From: Labia minor
Taxonomy: Eukaryota > Arthropoda > Insecta > Dermaptera > Spongiphoridae
Direction of reading: 5' to 3'
Assembly (NCBI GenBank): GCA_963082975.1
Contig: OY720349.1
Location: 67,764,501-67,828,500 of the forward strand
Length of the DNA: 64,000 nt
Shown in pieces: positions 58,479 through 64,000 of this stretch (its first letter is position 1; every line of letters begins with the position of its first letter). Under the pieces are notes generated by a model that had not been told where the DNA came from, did no database searches, and saw only the letters and a program-made list of their open reading frames with translations. The translations under genes and the position numbers were made by a program.

Positions 58479-58911
58479 TAGAAATGAAAATACAGTAGAG
58501 AGAATTAAGAATACCCAAAGCCCGAAAGATTATTTTCCAAATGTTGGAATGGAATCAAATCGAATAGATATCTTTTAAAGTTGAAAACTATTTTTTCAAT
58601 TTTATATTAAAGTTTATATTCAGTATATCACCAGAAGGAGAAAGATGGATGGATACAATCAAATCATATTTAAACAAAATTCATGAACTTTAAAAGACCA
58701 AATAATCAATAATTTTAAAAATTTGTTTCTTACTAATCAATTAATAAAAAAAACGAATTACATATATTCTAATTTTTTTCATTATGAAAAAAACAATTAT
58801 ACTTTAAAATGCCTAATATTTGATTATAAAATATTAATTAAATTATTAAATAAAATAATAAATAATAAATTATTTGCTGAATGAAAAAAAAAAAAAATTA
58901 AAAACGAATTC

Positions 58912-58943
<32 letters not shown>

Positions 58944-61900
58944 TTATAATATATATATTATACATATCTATTAAAAACTAAATAATATTATAATAGATAT
59001 ATAATATATAAAATAAAAGGATTTTCCAGGTTAACAGTAATATATTCATTCTATTGAAGTGTAGATATGTTTTTAAATATAAGTACTATTTATTCTTGCA
59101 TAAAATACATAATTATTAAGAAAAAAAACATATTTTGATCTAGACATTTCAAAATGCATAAAAATGAATGAGATTATATGTATATATTATAAATATATAT
59201 CTTAATTATTAAATTAAATAAATAAATAATAGATAAATTTATTATGTTTATATGGAGTAAGAGTTTAATTATATATAATCAAATAAGTATAGTAATATAT
59301 TAATTACACATGCAGATCATCCTAATGTAATATCATTTTTAAAACTAGATATATTTTATTTTTTATTTCTAATCAAGAGTCACAGTGAAAAAAAGGAATA
59401 AACTTTTTATTATTTATTATTTAAATTGAGCTGGTCATAATTATTTATATTAATTGATTCAAACTAACAAATAAATAGGAATTGTTCGAAATTAATGAAG
59501 GTAACCTTAACAAAAATTATCATAATATATATGTTATAAATAATTATGATAAATCTTTTCATAAATACAAAAATAGACAATTTTTTAAGATATTATTATC
59601 TATAAATATTAATGTAAATATTTGTCATCTGTAAATGATCAAAAGTATCTTTGTTTAATTAAATATAATTAGGGAATTATAACCCTTGGAAAAAAAAACG
59701 ATTATAAAAATCGGATATGAAAGACTTTTGACATTCAAAAAAGTCATGATTTTTTTTTATTTAAAATATAAAAATTTAAATTTTTGAAATATCATATCAA
59801 CATATTTTATTTATCTAATTATGAAGTTCCGATAACCCGATATTATAACCCTAATTTATTTAATTTCAAAAGTTATTTTTATATTTTTTTTGCTTTTGAT
59901 TTTATTTAAAAAGAATCTACTTTCTTTTAACATTAAAATCTTTCGGATGCACTATATATATGTTCTACTTACATTTGTACAATAATAACAGTGTTTATGA
60001 AAAATTATACCGAATATTGTTTATATATACATATAGTAAATTATATTAATATAATTATTGTACATTATATTAAATAATAATTTAAAATAATACTGATATA
60101 GCAAAGTATACAATAACTTTTTGTCATTGACAAAAGAAGTAAAATAGGAAAATAATAATAAAACTAATAAGCGTTTGGAGAATAAATCAGTTTGATTGAA
60201 AGAATTCTTGAAGGTTTTCAGTGACCATCATGATACAATATAAATTAAATTTTGGTACCTAAGTCTCTAATCTAATAATTATTTTATAAACAATTTTAAG
60301 AAAAATTAAAATTTGACTAGATAAATAAATTCTTTTTGACCTTATTAATATGTCAACATATATGTAAATTACAAGATATCAAATAATAAAAAATTAAAGA
60401 AAGATAAGGTGTTTGTGAGGTAAAGAATTTTAAGAATAGTAACAAAGTCTATTAACTTATTTTATGCTCAATTATTATATACTATTATATTGGAAGAAAA
60501 AATATATTGCAGATAAAAAAGTAAAATTTAAATGTAAATTAGGATATCGTAAGTATAATGGAATTCTATTTTGAGATCGAATATGAAATACTTTTAAAAA
60601 AAGTTTAGGATCATTTGTCCAGTTATTTCCATTCACATCTTTGGATGTAAATTGTCACAAGTTATATATGAATTATTTTAATTACTATCGTTTGAACATA
60701 ACATCAAAAACAAAGGTATATTATATGGTATCATAAATATAATTTAATTTTGAGGAAAAAATGATAAAAAAAAATTCGTTTTACATGGTAATTTTGAAGA
60801 TAATGATTACAAAAAATAACTTGACCTGTGGCCAGGTCCGAACCGACCGACGGTTTGAAATAAATTAATTTCCAGCTACAGAAACAATTTCAAATAATTT
60901 TAATATATCTATTAATGCAATAAAAAACAGATATGGATAGAACATAAATATTTTTAATTTTATTTTATTTATAATATATATGTAAGACCAGGCTGTGACG
61001 TCATGAATGGCTGGATGACGTCATATAATTTTAAATTAAGAAAAAACTAATAAAGATGTTTTTTCTCGAGGATAAAACCAATACAAAGTGCATGATTCGT
61101 GGTGATATGTTAAAAATCTCCTCATGTGAAATTTGGTGTGAAAATAACCCTTCCCTTCCTATCGTCGATCGCTAATACTACCACTTCCGGTTTCCGGATT
61201 TGCACCAAAAGTTGATCAATTCATCATACTGATGCATTAAGTAAATATCCGTACAGTCGTTCAAGCTGTACACATCTATACGGACGGACGGACAGACGGA
61301 CAGACATCATGCTAAAAATACTTTTTTCTGTTAAGCAAATGCAAAAATATGTAAAAATCTCCACATGTGAAATTTGGTGTGAAAACAATACCTCCCTTAC
61401 TATCGACGGTCGGTAAAAATAAAAATAATTATATGATTTATATATTTCAAAATTATTTAAATATTATTTAAAAAACTATAAATTAATAAAAAGAATAATT
61501 GTTTTAATATTTATTTATTGGTCATGAGAAGATAAGCTCTTTTATCCTTAAAAGAACTTATCCAAATTCAATTCAATTGACCATAATTTAATGGGCATTA
61601 ACTATTTTTAATCTTTTATTATATTTGAAGACCTAATAATAAATAGTTTATAGAATTTGCGTTAGTGCAAATTCGAAGTTATTTTGTTATTAAGTCCAGA
61701 ATATCTAAATTTTAGTTAGAATTAAAGAGAATTAATTTTCAATATCATAAGTGCATTAAATACATATAAAACGAATTTTATTTGTATTTATAATCATCTT
61801 TTTTTACGTAAATGTTAAAATAAAATCTCCACTAATGAAAATGGACCATCGAAATCAACCAATAAGAATTATAATTAATAAATTTTGAATACTTTATTTT

Positions 61901-62151
61901 TAAATAAAAAATTTTGGAGATTGAGAAAATTATAATATCCGGATTGAATTAGATGAATAATTTATTTTATCCGATGTATATTACTGTATTATGTATATTA
62001 TTTTAAAAAAATAGAAAAAAAAATAGCTTAAGTACCACAAATTAAATATATCATTAATAGATATAAGTTAAATTATTTATTTATAATAAAAAATATAAAT
62101 AATATATTTTGTTAATATATCACGAAATAAATGAGTTGTAGATTTTCAATT
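58349..62151. other. AT-rich intron with repeat copy 2
   Basis: (TA)n microsatellites near 58440-58473 and 58915-58937 flank a long AT-rich stretch with no recognisable exon. The second copy of the ~600-bp repeat at 60.8 kb is listed separately. Confidence 0.5.
60821..61419 (+). repeat. Dispersed ~600-bp repeat, copy 2
   Basis: It matches copy 1 (41992-42626) along its whole length, in the same orientation, with scattered substitutions and several small deletions that make it about 36 bp shorter. The two TGACGTCA sites (60996-61003 and 61016-61023), the (GGAC)n tract, the duplicated TGTGAAATTTGGTGTGAAAA block and the terminal ACCGACCGACG / CGTCGGT pair are kept. One base differs at the 3' end (CGACGGTCGGT). 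Confidence 0.85.
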
Positions 62152-62495
62152 TTAAACCAAATTTAGTTGTGATTGAGGGTTCTTAAAATGCCTTTGTTTA
62201 ATATGTCTCTTAAGGTCATGTTTCTGTCGATAGCGGCTATTACAGATATAACATTCAAATTGTGGTTCAACTCCACATTCAAAACGCATATGTTGTATTA
62301 AACTTTTCTTATGTCGATACATTTTGGCACAAGTTTGACAGGCATATGGCGGTCCCTCTTCAACCGATTTCTTCTGATGACGACTTTTGATATGCGCTTT
62401 TAATCCACGAGTGGATGTTGATGTATAATCACAAATAGAACATCGATATGATATTTTATCAAATTCATTTTTAACAATTACTTCAGGAAATGAAT
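62152..62495 (-). CDS. lola: Lola terminal exon, three zinc fingers
   Basis: A 113-residue terminal exon. Acceptor ATTTTATTTTGCAG is followed by AT and then SFPEVIVKNE. Fingers: CCHH at residues 18-39, CCHC at 52-73 (HMRFECG) and CCHH at 81-102 (HIKQRH), the last two with the classic GVEPQF linker. An 11-residue polar tail follows. Finger order matches the 58.1-kb exon and the two share the Y-R-H-(K/E) start of the CCHC finger, so they are likely paralogues. It is the most 5' intact finger exon (transcript sense) in the window. Confidence 0.9.
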
Positions 62496-63692
62496 CTGCA
62501 AAATAAAATAATAAGAATTATTTATAAATAAGAGTTTGAATTTATTATCATTCAAAAAATTTTCGGATATTAGACGATGTTTTTTCAAGTTACTTTGAGT
62601 ACAAAATAATTAAAATAACTTTTAAGTAAACACTCAATTGTAAGAATATAAGAATACATATAATTCAGCAGACTAACAAAAAAATAATTTTATATATCAA
62701 TCAAAAAATAAATTTTAGAAAAAATATATTCATTTATTAATTAATATTAATTATTTTTATTTTATAAATATTGAAAAATATATTTATAAAGATGGAATAA
62801 TTTAATATTTTTCTAATTTGTAGGATCTGTCAGATGCCCTTATTACTAGTTTTTCAATTTAAAATAAAAGGATAAAAACAATATATAAATATATACATGT
62901 TTCATGAAAAAATTGCATTGCATAAAACAAGGATGTGGATGTTTTTAATAAGGAAATTAATTGAATTATCTATAAATAATTGATTAATATTATAAATTAT
63001 AAATTTAAATTATAAATTTAAATTCAGTATTAAACAATTCTATATATTTTACTTACAAATTTAAAGATTTACATAATCTTATGTAACAAATTATTTTTTA
63101 ATGTTGTAAATATTATTAATTAAATGTTATAAAAGTATAATAAAATAAATAACAGTAGTAAATTTCAATAGTAAAGTATAATGAGAAAATATCGTACTAT
63201 CATTTACATACATTATTTTCAATAAACATACTATTATACTAATTAATATACATCCTATGTAATATTCAAATATAAAAATAATTTATTTTTATCTTTGGAA
63301 CTAAGAAGACATTCCGATTAATAAATTATTAAACAATAATATTAAAACATTTCAGAGAGAGAAATTTTGATAAATTTCATAATTTTCAAAATTAAAACGA
63401 ATGTTTTAGTGAATAATGAAACGAGAAGAAAGATATTAAATAAAAAACAACAAATGATTGAATTAAATTTGCAAAATTAAAAGAAAAATTGAAGAAATAA
63501 TACATATATTTTTTGCGAATATAATTTTTTTTATGAATAAACAATAATTATTTTAAGCTATATTTGAATTATAGGTATTTCAATTAATTTCCATTTATAA
63601 AAAGATTTCATATTTATAAAAAAACAAAACAAAACGATTTAGGATTACGAAGTATTTTCAGATCCTTTTTCTGTTTGTATTTATTTTTGACA
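62496..63692. other. AT-rich intron, nothing recognised
   Basis: Low-complexity AT-rich sequence between the last intact finger exon and the decayed exon. No element ends, frames or finger motifs were found. Confidence 0.5.
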
Positions 63693-63977
63693 TCATGTAT
63701 ATTTAAATTGAGGCTCAAACCCGCATTCATAGTATATGTGGGTTCTTAAATTTTTCATATGAAAATATGATTTGCCACATAAAATAAATTTACTCTGTTC
63801 TCAATGAACAACTAATATATGGGCTTTTAAGGATTGTTTCCATTTGATTCTAAATTAACAGTTTCTTACTCTGAGAACAGCCGGCAGCCAAATGATGGTT
63901 TAATTCCATCAGAGAATGAATTTCAGAATTGCATTTCGGGCAAGAATAATCAAGTGTACGGACGTCCGAATAATAAT
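63693..63977 (-). pseudogene. lola: Decayed Lola zinc-finger terminal exon
   Basis: A good acceptor (GTGTTTTTTCAG) followed by AT and YYSDVRTLDY keeps the shared phase. The first frame holds one CCHC finger (C12, C15, H28, C33) and stops at TAG (63850-63852) after 41 residues. In another frame, 63693-63842, the rest of a four-finger exon is recognisable: a helix KWKQSLKAHILVVH without its Cys pair, then a stop, then FILCGKSYFHMKN..YYECG that lost its first Cys, then GFEPQFKY followed by TGA. So it has at least one frameshift and several stops. The original plan resembles the 5.9, 19.6 and 25.4 kb exons. The short 41-residue form could still be spliced in, giving a one-finger tail. An assembly error is the alternative. 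Confidence 0.72.
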
Positions 63978-64000
63978 CTGAAAAAACACAAAAAACAACA

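Larger units (their letters stand above)
2463..63977 (-). other. lola: lola-like array of alternative 3' terminal exons
   Basis: Eighteen zinc-finger exons, one pipsqueak-type exon and one decayed exon lie on the minus strand, each with an acceptor of the form pyrimidine tract-AG and an in-frame stop. Seen directly: after each AG two bases precede the first full codon, so all exons share one phase; ten of the twenty begin with AT. If the upstream exon ends in G, these would give Asp at the junction. Known of the family: insect lola makes many isoforms by joining common BTB exons to single 3' zinc-finger exons, partly by trans-splicing. Inferred: the common exons lie beyond position 64000. mod(mdg4) has a similar design but uses FLYWCH exons, not paired C2H2 fingers, so lola fits better. 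Confidence 0.88.

Noticed and set aside
1..64000. tRNA, rRNA or CRISPR-like arrays
   Set aside because: No cloverleaf with the conserved T-loop GTTCGA pattern, no rRNA-like stretch and no regularly spaced direct repeats apart from the 72-bp units inside a transposon were seen.

Overview
This window is a very AT-rich (well over 80% A+T by eye) stretch of an insect genome. It carries the 3' part of a gene that I identify as longitudinals lacking (lola), a BTB zinc-finger transcription factor gene. The identification rests on architecture. The minus strand holds 18 separate zinc-finger-coding terminal exons. They are spaced roughly 1-7 kb apart and each has its own splice acceptor and stop codon. 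Most encode the Lola-type pair: a CCHC finger ending in (R/K)(Y/F)ECG, the linker (V/K/I)EPQF, then a CCHH finger. Every exon opens with two bases completing a split codon, so any one could be joined in frame to the same upstream exon. The shared 5' exons, including the BTB domain, are not here; they should lie beyond the right-hand edge. The species is not determined. AT-rich insects such as some parasitoid wasps would fit, but that is a guess.

Layout on the minus strand, written by increasing coordinate: zinc-finger exons at 2.5, 5.9, 12.9 (very long, 683 codons), 17.3, 19.6, 25.4, 27.9, 32.0, 34.4, 35.4, 41.4, 44.3, 46.5, 51.2, 53.5, 55.8, 58.1 and 62.2 kb. At 48.4 kb a phase-compatible terminal exon encodes a pipsqueak-type helix-turn-helix instead of fingers. 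At 26.8 kb a short phase-compatible exon with no known domain is possible. At 63.7-64.0 kb a decayed zinc-finger exon remains (intact acceptor and first finger, then stop codons and a frameshift). Sub-families are visible: 4-finger exons (5.9, 19.6, 25.4 kb); 3-finger exons (2.5, 58.1, 62.2 kb); neighbouring two-finger paralogues (41.4, 44.3, 46.5, 51.2 kb); and a duplicated pair (53.5, 55.8 kb).

The spacers hold simple repeats and many small decayed DNA transposons, none of which interrupts an intact finger exon. They include internally deleted mariner elements (16.7, 22.5, 38.2 kb), mariner/Tc1 scraps (1.2, 45.8 kb), a frameshifted piggyBac C-terminal domain (18.1 kb), a 962-bp element with ~240-bp inverted ends and ~72-bp internal repeats (23.9-24.8 kb), hAT-like MITEs (29.0, 31.3, 43.6, 52.4, 57.5 kb), other TIR elements (16.1, 20.7, 44.8, 50.5, 55.3 kb), and two ~600-bp copies of a repeat (42.0 and 60.8 kb), each with two perfect TGACGTCA sites 20 bp apart.

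How the parts work together: one upstream BTB-coding transcript is presumably joined to one of these terminal exons at a time, so each exon gives the same dimerising BTB protein a different DNA-binding end. The splice joins are inferred from acceptors, phase and knowledge of lola; no transcript was available.
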